This document shows, one piece after another, positions 1-7,347 of a stretch of DNA of 38,385 nucleotides. Made by a program: the position numbers and the translations under genes. This DNA is from Candidatus Lachnoclostridium pullistercoris (lineage in GTDB: Bacteria; Bacillota; Clostridia; Lachnospirales; Lachnospiraceae), in assembly GCA_019119775.1 (NCBI GenBank), contig DWWL01000056.1, forward strand, positions 1 to 38,385, in the 5' to 3' direction. The notes under the pieces were generated by a model that saw nothing but the letters and a program-made list of their open reading frames with translations, was not told the origin of the DNA and searched no databases. Position 1 is the stretch's first letter. Every line of letters starts with the position of its first letter.

Positions 1-8
1 GATATCAT
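1..8 (-). CDS. 5' start of a gene running off the left edge, possibly elongation factor P
   Basis: On the minus strand a strong AAGGAGG site is followed, about 9 nt later, by ATG ATA TC, so a gene appears to start here and continue outside the window. Only Met-Ile and part of a third codon are visible. Clostridial EF-P proteins commonly begin Met-Ile-Ser, and efp is often found near aroQ, so efp is a plausible guess. It rests on three residues and context only. A consensus-like promoter lies 58-86 nt upstream of the start codon, which supports a real gene start. Confidence 0.35.
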
Positions 9-65
9 AAATGATATTCCTCCTTAACTACTTTTCTCTCATACTTGCTAAAATCAATCGGTTCT

Positions 66-94
66 ATTCTATACTAAAACACAGGTATTTTCAA
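66..94 (-). promoter_or_regulatory. Sigma-A-type promoter for the gene leaving the left edge
   Basis: Minus-strand TTGAAA (89-94) and TAGAAT (66-71) are separated by exactly 17 nt. The promoter sits just after the aroQ stop codon and gives a 5' leader of about 50 nt before the start codon at position 8. The downstream gene therefore has its own promoter and need not rely on read-through from aroQ. Confidence 0.55.
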
Positions 95-101
95 CACCTT
101 T

Positions 102-533
102 TTACAAATTTCCCGTCAGGTAGTCCATGGCGAGGGCATATCCTGCCAGTCCCAGCCCTACCACCTGCCCGGTGCACACCGGCGCCGTCACGGACACATG
201 GCGGAACTCTTCCCTTTTGTGCACATTGGAAATATGCACCTCGATCTTCGGCAGCTCGATGGACGCCAGGGCATCCCTGACCGCGTAGCTGTAGTGGGTA
301 AAGGCTCCCGGATTGATAATGATGGCCTCTGTCCCATCGCTGTAGGCCGCCTGGATCCGGTCGATGATCCCGCCCTCGTAATTGCTCTGGAACACTTCCA
401 CCCGGTGTCCCTCCGCCTTTCCTTTCTCCTCAAGGCTCTTCACCAGAGTCTCATAGCTTTCCGTGCCGTAGATCCCTTTCTCCCGGATCCCCAGGAAATT
501 GATGTTCGGCCCGTTGATCACCAGTATATTCAT
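102..533 (-). CDS. aroQ: 3-dehydroquinate dehydratase, type II
   Basis: This 143-residue protein is the usual length for a type II dehydroquinase, which converts 3-dehydroquinate to 3-dehydroshikimate, the third step of the shikimate pathway. The family pattern is clear: N-terminal NGPNINFLG with the active-site loop following (Arg17 and Tyr22 region), FQSNYEG near residue 50, the INPGAFTHYS segment around residues 73-82, and EVHISNVHKREEFRH around residues 97-111 with the catalytic His. The start ATG has a GGAGGAAGAGCA site directly upstream and overlaps the stop codon of the upstream aroE/aroK fusion by 4 nt (ATGA), so the two are translationally coupled. It is the last gene of the ylmC-nrdR-yqeG-aroEK-aroQ cluster. 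Confidence 0.97.
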   Translation of the reverse strand: MNILVINGPNINFLGIREKGIYGTESYETLVKSLEEKGKAEGHRVEVFQSNYEGGIIDRIQAAYSDGTEAIIINPGAFTHYSYAVRDALASIELPKIEVHISNVHKREEFRHVSVTAPVCTGQVVGLGLAGYALAMDYLTGNL

Positions 534-1909
534 TGCTCTTCCTCCATTCTGCGGATCTCCTCCACCAGCTCGTCCACCGTCTTTTCATCTGTGTCCACCA
601 AAATGTGGGCGGCGTCCACATAATAGGCTTCCCTGGCCGCCAGAAGCTCTCTGGCCCGCTTTTCCGGGTCATCTCCCCGCATCATGGGACGGGTGTCATC
701 TCCTTTTAAACGGCTGCACACTGTCTCCGGCCTCAGTTTTAAGTAGACCACCGTCCCGGCCTCACGCAGGAGCCTGCGGTTCTCCTCCCTCAGAGGAAGG
801 CCGCCTCCCACGGAGATCACCGTATTTTCCGTGTGCTCTCTGAGCCTTCTCACCGTCTCCGTCTCCATCCTGCGGAAGGCTTCTTCCCCTTCTTCAGCGA
901 AAATATCGGAGATGGATCTGCCTGCCTCCCTCTCAATGATCTCGTCTGTGTCCATAAACGGCATAGAAAAGCGCCTGGCGTAAGCCTGTCCCACCGTGGT
1001 CTTCCCCGCTCCCATAAAGCCAATAAAGATCACGTTGCTCCCTCTTCCCGTCAGCCTTGCCTTCATCTGCCGCCGGATCTCAGCCACCGTCTCCTTGTCC
1101 ACCCGCACGCCCGGGTTCCACAGCTCATAGGCAGCCACTCCCTGGTAGATCAGCATGGAAAGGCCGTTAAAGGCTCTCCCGCCGGCTTTTCTCACTGCCT
1201 TCATAAAAGAAGTCTCAAAGGGCGTGTAGATAATGTCAAATCCCGTATGAATCTTCTGATAGAACGCCTCATCCCCGATCAGGATCTCCTCCGAGCGGGG
1301 AGCCATGCCCACGCTGGTGGTCTGAATGCAGAGATAGGATCCGTCCGGGATCTCTCTCCAGGCGTCAAGGGCCATGGGATGAAACAGGTTTCTCCCGAAC
1401 AGCCTGTTCATCTCCTCCGCCAGCGCCTCTGCCCGGCCGGCGCTGCGGTTCAGCAGATAGACCTCCTTCGCCCCGTGGGCGCCCAGGGTCCAGGCGGCCG
1501 CCTTTGCTCCTCCGCCAGCTCCCAGAAGGATGCAGCTCTCTCCCTCAATGGAGATGCCTTCCTCCTCCATGGCCCGCAGAAGGCCGGCGGCATCCGTATT
1601 ATACCCCCGGTATCCTCCCTCAATGCGCACCAGGGTGTTGACGGCGCCGATGGCCGCCGCCCCCTTGTCGATCTCCTTTAAATAGGGCATCACCTGCTGC
1701 TTGTAGGGCACCGTCACGTTCAGGCCGGCCAGGTTGAGGGCGTAGGCCCCCTTTACGGCTTCCTCCACCAGATCCGGCTCCACCTTCAGGGGCACATAGG
1801 CAAAATTCACTCCCGTCCTCTCCCCGAAGAAATTCTGCATCATGGGAGAGTAGGAGTGTTCCACCGGATTTGCCATGATACCGCACACTTTCGTCTTCCC
1901 GTCTGTCAC
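530..1909 (-). CDS. aroE/aroK: Fused shikimate dehydrogenase / shikimate kinase
   Basis: One 459-residue chain carries two shikimate-pathway enzymes. Residues about 1-290 form a shikimate dehydrogenase: the substrate motif SYSP near residue 19, NVTVPYK around residues 64-70, the NTD motif near residue 105, and the nucleotide-binding GAGGGAKA followed by NRS. Residues about 293-459 form a shikimate kinase with the P-loop GFMGAGKTT, the MDTDEIIE segment, the GGGLP motif and a DDTRPMM lid. The junction is a short basic linker with no internal stop. The start is a GTG with a GGAGGAAGAGACA site, overlapping the yqeG stop by 4 nt. The enzymes act at consecutive steps (dehydroshikimate to shikimate to shikimate-3-phosphate), and aroQ, the preceding step, is coupled downstream. 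Both domains look complete. Confidence 0.96.
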   Translation of the reverse strand: MTDGKTKVCGIMANPVEHSYSPMMQNFFGERTGVNFAYVPLKVEPDLVEEAVKGAYALNLAGLNVTVPYKQQVMPYLKEIDKGAAAIGAVNTLVRIEGGYRGYNTDAAGLLRAMEEEGISIEGESCILLGAGGGAKAAAWTLGAHGAKEVYLLNRSAGRAEALAEEMNRLFGRNLFHPMALDAWREIPDGSYLCIQTTSVGMAPRSEEILIGDEAFYQKIHTGFDIIYTPFETSFMKAVRKAGGRAFNGLSMLIYQGVAAYELWNPGVRVDKETVAEIRRQMKARLTGRGSNVIFIGFMGAGKTTVGQAYARRFSMPFMDTDEIIEREAGRSISDIFAEEGEEAFRRMETETVRRLREHTENTVISVGGGLPLREENRRLLREAGTVVYLKLRPETVCSRLKGDDTRPMMRGDDPEKRARELLAAREAYYVDAAHILVDTDEKTVDELVEEIRRMEEEQ

Positions 1910-2412
1910 TGTCTCTTCCTCCTGTCTCTCTCATAAAACCAGAGCACCAGCCGCTCCGGATAACGCTTCAGCACAATCTGAATCTCCTCTTTCGGATTGA
2001 TGGGATTTACCAGAATGCTGTAAATTCCGGCCCGGTTGGCCCCCCAGACGTCCGTGAACAGCTGATCTCCCACAAACAGCGTCGTCTCCCTGTCCGTCCC
2101 CATCAGCTCCATCGCCTTCTCGTAGCCTTTCACCGACGGCTTGCCCGCCTTGAAAATATAGGGGGAGGAAACCTGCCCGGCGAAAGCGGCCACCCGTCTT
2201 TCCTTATTGTTCGACAGCAGGCAGGTGGCATATCCCAGCTCCCTGAGGCGGCAGAAGAACTCCTCTGTCTCCTGATCAGCCGGGGCGTCGTGGGGCACCA
2301 GCGTATTGTCAATGTCAAAGATCACTCCCCGGAATCCCTGTCTGTGAAGGGCCTTATAGGGGATCTCCCGGGCGGAAGCCGCCCTCTGTCTCGGATAAAA
2401 ACTCTGGAACAT
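1906..2412 (-). CDS. yqeG: YqeG family HAD-type phosphatase
   Basis: This 168-residue protein belongs to the HAD superfamily, subclass IIIA, of the YqeG type. Motif I is FDIDNTLVPHD near residues 32-42, with the nucleophile and acid/base aspartates two residues apart. Motif II is LLSNNKERRV, and motif III is FVGDQLFTDVWGANRAGI, where the GD..xTD aspartates bind metal. The physiological substrate is not settled for this family. The ATG comes only 2 nt after the nrdR stop and has no clear Shine-Dalgarno of its own, suggesting translational coupling to nrdR. The 3' end overlaps the aroE/aroK start by 4 nt. The family call is sure; the function is not. Confidence 0.92.
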   Translation of the reverse strand: MFQSFYPRQRAASAREIPYKALHRQGFRGVIFDIDNTLVPHDAPADQETEEFFCRLRELGYATCLLSNNKERRVAAFAGQVSSPYIFKAGKPSVKGYEKAMELMGTDRETTLFVGDQLFTDVWGANRAGIYSILVNPINPKEEIQIVLKRYPERLVLWFYERDRRKRQ

Positions 2413-2414
2413 TC

Positions 2415-2867
2415 TTATTTTTTCAGCAGCTTGCTGATCTCCTCCATAAATGTGTTCACGTCCTTGAACTCCCGGTAAACGGAGGCAAAGCGGACGTAGG
2501 CCACCTCGTCTAAGAGCTGGAGCTTCTTCATCACCAGCTCTCCGATGGCTGACGTCTCGATCTCCTTCTCCTCCCGGTTAAAGATCTCCGTCTCGATCTC
2601 GTCGATCATGGAGTTGATCTGCTGGGTGGAAACGGGGCGCTTGTGGCAGGAGTGGATGACTCCGGCCTCGATCTTGGCCCGGTCATAGGCTTCCCTGGAA
2701 TTGTCCTTCTTGATCACCATCAGGGGCATGGTTTCCAGCTTTTCATAAGTAGTAAACCGCTTTCCGCAGCTCTCGCACTGTCTGCGGCGGCGGATAGAAC
2801 TGTTGTCGTCTGCCGGTCTGGAATCAATCACCTTTGTATCGGCAGCGTTGCAAAATGGGCATTTCAC
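2415..2867 (-). CDS. nrdR: Transcriptional repressor NrdR of ribonucleotide reductase genes
   Basis: The product is 150 residues, the normal NrdR length. It has an N-terminal zinc ribbon (Cys3, Cys6, Cys31, Cys34) followed by an ATP-cone domain (about residues 47-140) containing the typical PLMVIKKDNSREAYDRAKI segment. NrdR binds NrdR boxes and lowers ribonucleotide reductase expression when dATP is high. I chose the GTG at 2865-2867 as start because GGAGG lies 8 nt upstream and the family begins with KCPFC. An in-frame ATG at 2915 would add 16 residues, but it sits at the expected transcription start of the promoter at 2918-2946. No ribonucleotide reductase gene is in this window. Confidence 0.95.
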   Translation of the reverse strand: MKCPFCNAADTKVIDSRPADDNSSIRRRRQCESCGKRFTTYEKLETMPLMVIKKDNSREAYDRAKIEAGVIHSCHKRPVSTQQINSMIDEIETEIFNREEKEIETSAIGELVMKKLQLLDEVAYVRFASVYREFKDVNTFMEEISKLLKK

Positions 2868-2917
2868 GTATTTTTCCTCCTGAGCTCGGGACGTTTCCCC
2901 GTCCCGCATTTTCATTT

Positions 2918-2946
2918 ATTTTACCCTAGCCGCCAAAAATCCGCAA
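2918..2946 (-). promoter_or_regulatory. Sigma-A-type promoter ahead of nrdR
   Basis: On the minus strand TTGCGG (2941-2946) and TAAAAT (2918-2923) are spaced by 17 nt. Transcription would begin near 2911, giving a leader of about 45 nt to the GTG start of nrdR. This argues against the longer ATG start at 2915. The nrdR-yqeG-aroEK-aroQ genes could be transcribed from here. Confidence 0.5.
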
Positions 2947-3082
2947 GCCCTTTCCGCCGGCCTTCAGCCGGATTCGGCCGGATATTTCCCGCTTTTCCGT
3001 CCCTTTGGATGCAAGTGGGGGCTCTTTCCGGCTCCCGGCTTTACCTTGTCAGGCACAGCAGGCGATTGCCGCCCCGTCCCAT

Positions 3083-3343
3083 TCAGTCCCGGCAGGAGCT
3101 CTCCACTTCCCGGCCCTTCACGTCCACCAGGATGATGTCTTCCCCGATCTGGCAGATGCGGTCGAAGGGGATCACATACTCCTTCTCATGTCCCAAAAAG
3201 CCGCAGATGCAGCCGGGGCCGGGAACGATGATGGCCAGGACGCAGCCGGTGTGGATGTCAAAATCCACGTCCCCCACATAGCCCATCCGCCTGCAGTCAT
3301 TCACATTGATGACCTCCTTGCGCTTCAGCTCGCAGATCCTCAT
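3083..3343 (-). CDS. YlmC/YmxH family sporulation-associated protein
   Basis: This 86-residue protein has the PRC-barrel-like YlmC/YmxH pattern: an N-terminal MRICELKRKEVINVNDCRRM, a GYVGDVDFD segment, then a hydrophobic strand and a C-terminal VIPFDRICQIGEDIILVDV strand. Family members are found mainly in endospore formers and are often next to sigG or nrdR; a precise activity is not established. Here it is 136 nt upstream of the nrdR promoter region and on the same strand. A purine-rich site (GGGAGGGAAGGAAA) precedes the ATG. In many related genomes this gene sits beside sigG, whereas in this window sigG is about 17 kb away. Confidence 0.88.
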   Translation of the reverse strand: MRICELKRKEVINVNDCRRMGYVGDVDFDIHTGCVLAIIVPGPGCICGFLGHEKEYVIPFDRICQIGEDIILVDVKGREVESSCRD

Positions 3344-3440
3344 TTTCCTTCCCTCCCCGCTCTCCTGCAGTCAGGTTATGCGCCGGGACGCGCTTTCGTG
3401 CAGATTTCTGCCCTTTTTTCTGCCGGAGCCGCCCTTTTTC

Positions 3441-3470
3441 TTGCGCCTTCCCCGGAAAAAATGATAAAAT
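3441..3470 (+). promoter_or_regulatory. Possible promoter for the zinc-ribbon membrane protein
   Basis: TTGCGC (3441-3446) and TAAAAT (3465-3470) are separated by 18 nt in an AT-rich stretch, divergent from ylmC. The start codon at 3537 lies about 60 nt downstream. The -35 match is partial and several overlapping -10-like hexamers occur in the A-rich run. Confidence 0.4.
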
Positions 3471-3536
3471 AAAATAAAAAACACCGGCGTCCGGAAAAAC
3501 CGGTCTCAGCCAGTGGATTCAGAAGGAGGAATGGGT

Positions 3537-4577
3537 ATGAAATGTCCAAAATGCGGACTGCACATAGACGGAGAAAACGGCCGCTGTCCTTTCTGTCAGC
3601 CGGGGCCGGAAACGCCGGCGCCGGGAGAAGGCGGCAAAAACTCCCAAAAAAGCTCTCCCATTTTCCTCATCCTGGGACTGGGAGGGGCGGTCCTGGCCGC
3701 AGTCACTGCCGTCAGCGTCTGCATTTTTGCCTGGTTCATGATCCTCGTTCCCATGTACACAGACGAAATGCAGTCCCAGGAATATTCTGACACAGAACCT
3801 CTCTACGGCCCCTTTGCGCCCGTCACCGTCGCCTCCGGGCCTATATTTTCCCGCGATGGGATTTCCGTGTCCGTCCAGGAACTGATTCCTGACGGGCAGT
3901 GGGGGCCGGAGCTGGTCCTTTCCCTCTCCAATGAAAGCGGACGCAGCGCAGCTCTCTCTGTCTCTGCCGTCTCCGTCAACGGGTTTATGAACCCTGTCTA
4001 TTTTCAGCAGGAGATCCCGGACGGCGGTTCCGTCTCCTCCACACTCTCTTTGGACGGCTGGAGTCTGGACCTCTGCGGCATTTCCGTGCTCCGGGAGATC
4101 GAGATCCAGTTTGCCCTCATGGGAGAGGATTCGGCCGCTCCCCTCTGGCAGTCCGATCCCGTTCTCATCTGTACGGAGGGAGCCGATGATTTTCCGGAAT
4201 CTGAGGAAAGCCCCGCCCGTCTGCTCTTTGAGGAAAACGGAATCCGGGCCTTTCTGCTTCCGATCCCGCCGGATTCCCCGCTCTGGCAGGAGGACGGCCC
4301 TCTCATGCTGGTGGAAAACCGCACTGACCGCCCCATCACTTTTCAGGCCGTCCATGTGATGGCTGACGGGGCGAGCACTCCGGCTTCCCTCTATCTCACG
4401 ATCCTCCCGGGAAAGAAGGCGGTGGAACAGCTCTTTCTGACAGAGCTCTTCCTGAAGGAGGGCAGCCGTGTTTCTGCCGCCTTTGACGTCTTTGACAGCG
4501 CCACCGGGGAACGGCTTCTGCAGACAGATCTGCTGAACTTAAATGCCCCGGCGGCAGAGGAAAATCCCTTTGCCTGA
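3537..4577 (+). CDS. Zinc-ribbon, single-pass membrane protein of unknown function
   Basis: I chose the ATG at 3537 because an AGAAGGAGG site ends 7 nt before it and because it opens directly with the zinc-ribbon CPKCG; in-frame ATGs at 3513 and 3531 are poorly placed. The 346-residue product has two CxxC pairs (Cys3/Cys6 and Cys17/Cys20), a Pro/Gly-rich linker, one strong transmembrane segment at about residues 41-72, and a large extracytoplasmic part. That outer part has alternating hydrophobic strands and looks like two immunoglobulin-like beta domains (about 95-205 and 220-340). This architecture, cytoplasmic zinc ribbon plus membrane anchor plus outer beta domain, recurs in uncharacterised Firmicutes proteins. 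It is transcribed towards the DUF975 gene. I do not recognise a specific function. Confidence 0.8.
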   Translation: MKCPKCGLHIDGENGRCPFCQPGPETPAPGEGGKNSQKSSPIFLILGLGGAVLAAVTAVSVCIFAWFMILVPMYTDEMQSQEYSDTEPLYGPFAPVTVASGPIFSRDGISVSVQELIPDGQWGPELVLSLSNESGRSAALSVSAVSVNGFMNPVYFQQEIPDGGSVSSTLSLDGWSLDLCGISVLREIEIQFALMGEDSAAPLWQSDPVLICTEGADDFPESEESPARLLFEENGIRAFLLPIPPDSPLWQEDGPLMLVENRTDRPITFQAVHVMADGASTPASLYLTILPGKKAVEQLFLTELFLKEGSRVSAAFDVFDSATGERLLQTDLLNLNAPAAEENPFA

Positions 4578-4590
4578 CCGGGGCCTGCAT

Positions 4591-5373
4591 CTATCTTTCT
4601 GTTTCCTGCGCTCCTGAGGCACAGGTTCTCTTGATATCCAGATAGAAGAATATATATGTGCAGTAAATGTAGGGGTACACCCACAAAAATCCAATTCCAA
4701 AGCTGCAGACAGCTAAAAGAGCAATTCCAATGAAGGAGAGGGACAGGTAAAAATACCGCCATTTATTTCCTTTCATCAGGCGCACGCTCTCTGCCAGAGA
4801 TGAGAACACCTTCTTTTCCCGGTCTTCCACCAGAATGTAGATGGTCTGCCCGAAAAACAGGGAGATGACCAGGGAAACTGCGGCGCTCAGGACCTGAAAC
4901 ATGATCTGAGCCCCATAAAGCCACGTCGCCCACGGGTAGAGAGCGCTGACGCTCTGCAGGATTGTTCCCGGAACTCCAAAGATCAGACCGATCAGTTCAT
5001 AGAGAGCTCCCAGCCCCAGAAATCTCCACCACCTGTTTTTAAAGCCGTAGAGAAGATCGCCCATTCCGAATTTCTGTCCTGTGCAGATGTGATAGAAAAA
5101 CCGGATCATGCCGGCCATTATGATAAAACCGAGGGCCGCTGCGATCAGGGCCAGGAGGAAAAATGCCGCCAGGCCGCCGAGGATGATCCCCTCTCCGCCT
5201 ATTCCCATCTCTGCTCCCATCACAATGAAAAACAGCGGAATGAAAAGTCCAATTCCTGCCAGCAGGGCAAGGAGAGCCAGCACGATCTGCATCCCCGCGG
5301 AAATCCCGTACTTTCCTGCCAGCGCCTGCCTTGCCATCCGTTTCAGCTCAGATGCCTTTAATTTTCTTTCCAT
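4591..5373 (-). CDS. DUF975 family integral membrane protein
   Basis: This 260-residue protein matches the DUF975 pattern: an N-terminal basic KASELKRMARQALAGKYG segment, then a multi-pass membrane domain. Hydrophobic stretches lie at about residues 27-60, 65-90, 110-150, 155-180 and 210-245. A GNKWRYFYL segment is typical of the family. Its role is unknown; family members are widespread in Firmicutes and are thought to affect the envelope, without firm evidence. The ATG has a GGGAGG site, and the gene starts 19 nt after the DUF4190-like gene, so the two probably form an operon from the promoter at 6165-6193. It converges on the zinc-ribbon membrane gene, leaving only 13 nt between the two stop codons and no obvious terminator. 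Confidence 0.85.
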   Translation of the reverse strand: MERKLKASELKRMARQALAGKYGISAGMQIVLALLALLAGIGLFIPLFFIVMGAEMGIGGEGIILGGLAAFFLLALIAAALGFIIMAGMIRFFYHICTGQKFGMGDLLYGFKNRWWRFLGLGALYELIGLIFGVPGTILQSVSALYPWATWLYGAQIMFQVLSAAVSLVISLFFGQTIYILVEDREKKVFSSLAESVRLMKGNKWRYFYLSLSFIGIALLAVCSFGIGFLWVYPYIYCTYIFFYLDIKRTCASGAQETER

Positions 5374-5392
5374 GTCAATATCCTCCCAGCTG

Positions 5393-6130
5393 TTAGTTCG
5401 CGCTTATTATAAGAAGCATCGCGATCACGACTACAGAAATAACTGCTGCGGCCGCTCCTGCGGCAATTCCTGCCACGGCTCTCGTCTCAAATCTGTCTCC
5501 CGTCCGGGACAAAAGTCCAAAGATGACTGCCAGGCTTCCCAGGACGATCCCGCCGATCCCGCAGCAGCAGATGCCAAGAAAGGAAACAATGCCGCAGACC
5601 ATGGACGCCATGGCCATGTGGTTTTGGCCCGCAGGATAGCCAGGCTGGAGCGCGGTTCCATTTTCCCCGCTCTGCCCGGCCGCCTGTTCCTCTCTCTGTC
5701 CGGCCGCCGGAACCGGGTATGAGGAAAATTCCGTCCTCTCCTCTCCGGCTGCGCCGGATAAAGAAGGCTCCGGCTCCGGATTTCCAGACGCCTGGGATTC
5801 CTCCTCCCGGGATGGGCCGGCCGCGGATGAAGGCGGCTCAGGCTCAGTGTTTTCCGCCGCAGCTGCCTCCGCCCCGGCGCCTGAATCCTCCTGCCCGGAG
5901 ATCTCCGGTTCCGGTGCGGCATTTTCCGCAGTTCCGTTTTCCGCTTCCGGTGCGGAATCTTCCGCGGTTCCGTTCTCCGGCTTCGGCGCGGAATCTTCCG
6001 CAGTTCTGTTTTCCGGCTTCGGTGCGGAATCTTCCGCAGTTCCGTTTTCTGGCTTCGGTACGGCGCTCTCCGCAGTTCCGCTCTCCGGTTCCGGATCTTT
6101 CTCCCACTCGTATCCTTTATCGAAACTCAT
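5393..6130 (-). CDS. DUF4190-like membrane protein with acidic tandem-repeat N-terminus
   Basis: The start at 6130 has AGAAGGAG about 8 nt upstream. The open frame continues further 5' but across the promoter at 6165-6193, so the longer version is unlikely. The 245-residue product has a long hydrophilic, acidic, low-complexity N-terminal region and a C-terminal pair of transmembrane helices (about residues 171-205 and 213-243) with the small-residue-rich, CCCGIGG-containing pattern of DUF4190 proteins. Residues 14-73 form five near-identical 12-residue repeats built around PENGTAEDSAP. The N-terminal part is probably cytoplasmic and disordered. Function is unknown. DUF975 follows 19 nt downstream. 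Confidence 0.8.
   Translation of the reverse strand: MSFDKGYEWEKDPEPESGTAESAVPKPENGTAEDSAPKPENRTAEDSAPKPENGTAEDSAPEAENGTAENAAPEPEISGQEDSGAGAEAAAAENTEPEPPSSAAGPSREEESQASGNPEPEPSLSGAAGEERTEFSSYPVPAAGQREEQAAGQSGENGTALQPGYPAGQNHMAMASMVCGIVSFLGICCCGIGGIVLGSLAVIFGLLSRTGDRFETRAVAGIAAGAAAAVISVVVIAMLLIISAN
5912..6091 (-). repeat. Five in-frame 36-bp tandem repeats inside the DUF4190-like gene
   Basis: The segment codes for five consecutive 12-residue units of the form (K/E)PENGTAEDSAP. The three central units are nearly identical, while the first and last have drifted. The 36-bp period keeps the frame, so copy number can vary without disrupting the gene. Confidence 0.85.
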
Positions 6131-6164
6131 CTGTATCACTCCTTCTAATTGGAAAATTTCCCTC

Positions 6165-6193
6165 AATATACCACGATTTCCCGACCAATTCAA
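6165..6193 (-). promoter_or_regulatory. Sigma-A-type promoter for the DUF4190-DUF975 operon
   Basis: Minus-strand TTGAAT (6188-6193) and TATATT (6165-6170) are separated by 17 nt. The start codon at 6130 is about 30 nt beyond the expected transcription start. Confidence 0.6.
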
Positions 6194-6255
6194 GTAAATG
6201 TCAAAAAAGTTCACACAAATCAGCATCCGTTCAGCCGGGCCGGATGTCGGAAGGA

Positions 6256-6328
6256 AAAATCTATTTTCCCAGGCGAAAATCTGTCTCCCCAGGTGAAAAT
6301 CTGTCTCCCCCAAGCAAAATCTGCGGCC
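6256..6328. repeat. 20-bp tandem repeat, three full units and a partial one
   Basis: Units start at 6256, 6276, 6296 and 6316, each beginning AAAATCT and continuing with a C-rich half (CTCCCCAGG-like). The fourth unit is cut after 13 nt by the metQ terminator arm. The array lies between the metQ terminator and the DUF4190 promoter and has no coding frame of its own. The region 6194-6255 otherwise shows nothing I recognise. Confidence 0.75.
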
Positions 6329-6354
6329 CGGCTTTTAAGGCCGCGCCGCAGATT
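6316..6354 (-). terminator. Intrinsic terminator of the metNIQ operon
   Basis: AATCTGCGGC (6318-6327) pairs perfectly with GCCGCAGATT (6345-6354), with further GC pairing possible inside. On the minus strand the stem is followed by ATTTTGC. It starts 17 nt after the metQ stop codon. Confidence 0.65.
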
Positions 6355-6370
6355 CTGCTGTCCGCCATTT

Positions 6371-7279
6371 TTAGTCAAGAGGAACTACTGCTCCCGCATA
6401 CGTTGTCTCGATGAAGTCTTTGATCTCATCGCTCTTTAACACTTCCACCAGAGCCTTGATGGCCGGATCGTTCTCGTGGCCTTCCTGTACGGCTACCACG
6501 TTGGCGTACTTCTCAGCCGCCTCAGAGTCAGAAGCCTCCACTGCCAGGGCATCTGCCACGCTCAAGCCGGCGTCAATGGCGTAGTTTCCATTGATAACTG
6601 CCACATCCACGCTGCTTAAAGATCTGGGAATCTGAGCCGCCTCAATCTCCACGATGTCCAGGTTCTTGGGGTTCTCCACAATGTCATTTTTAGTGGCTGC
6701 CAGGCCGGCGCCCTCTTTCAGCTTGATTAAGCCCTGAGCCTCCAGAAGCAGAAGCGCTCTCGCCTCATTGGTGGCGTCGTTGGGAACCGCTACCTGCGCT
6801 CCGTCTGCCAGCTCCTCCAGAGAAGCTGTCTTTCCGGCATAAATGCCGAAGGGCTCGTAGTGAATGCTTCCGGCACTGGCCAGGTGGGTTCCTCTCTCTG
6901 CGTTGAAGTCCTCCAGATAGGTGATGTGCTGGAAGTAGTTGGCATCCAGATCGCCGCTCTCCAGAGCCAGGTTGGGCTGTACGTAATCCACGTACTCCAC
7001 GATCTCCAGATCATAGCCCTTTGCAGCCATGGCGTCCTTTGCCGCCTCCAGAATCTCCGCGTGGGGAGCCGGGCTGGCACCTACCGTCACTGTCTCCAGT
7101 TCTCCTGTGGGAGCAGCCTCTGTGCTCTCCTCCTCAGCAGCTGAGCTCTCCGTCTTCTCTGCTGCCGTCTCTGCCGCAGTGGTGTCCGCCGCGGTGGTCT
7201 CCTTCGTCTGTCCGCCGCAGGCGGTCAGGGCTGACGCTGCAAAAAGAGCAGCAGCCAAAATTGCAACATTCTTTCTCAT
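6371..7279 (-). CDS. metQ: Methionine ABC transporter substrate-binding lipoprotein
   Basis: This 302-residue NlpA/MetQ-family protein captures methionine outside the membrane and delivers it to MetI/MetN. It has a lipoprotein signal peptide with lipobox LTAC (Cys21), then an unusually long Thr/Ala/Glu-rich linker (about residues 25-60). The MetQ core starts with TVTVGASPAPHAEIL and includes the YVQPNLALESGDLDANYFQH ligand-site region, the VPNDATNEARAL segment and the INGNYAIDAGL segment. The ATG follows a GAGGAGG site. The order metN-metI-metQ and the adjacent promoter and leader show a single operon. The family binds L- and sometimes D-methionine or short peptides; L-methionine is the default assignment. 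Confidence 0.95.
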   Translation of the reverse strand: MRKNVAILAAALFAASALTACGGQTKETTAADTTAAETAAEKTESSAAEEESTEAAPTGELETVTVGASPAPHAEILEAAKDAMAAKGYDLEIVEYVDYVQPNLALESGDLDANYFQHITYLEDFNAERGTHLASAGSIHYEPFGIYAGKTASLEELADGAQVAVPNDATNEARALLLLEAQGLIKLKEGAGLAATKNDIVENPKNLDIVEIEAAQIPRSLSSVDVAVINGNYAIDAGLSVADALAVEASDSEAAEKYANVVAVQEGHENDPAIKALVEVLKSDEIKDFIETTYAGAVVPLD

Positions 7280-7347
7280 AATTGTGTGCCTCCTCGTTTT
7301 TATTTGCCGTTTTCCGGCTGATTTTATTTGTAATCGCTTTCGCAGAA

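Noticed and set aside
833-1681. A 282-codon open frame on the plus strand antisense to aroE/aroK
   Set aside because: High-GC antisense frame with no ribosome binding site, arginine/proline-rich and without family motifs, lying wholly inside a well-supported gene.
6131-6313. Longer N-terminus for the DUF4190-like protein (61 extra residues)
   Set aside because: The extension spans the promoter at 6165-6193 and part of the 20-bp tandem repeats, and the ATG at 6130 has the good ribosome binding site.
6256-6328. CRISPR array
   Set aside because: The 20-bp units are contiguous with no unique spacers between them, so this is a simple tandem repeat.
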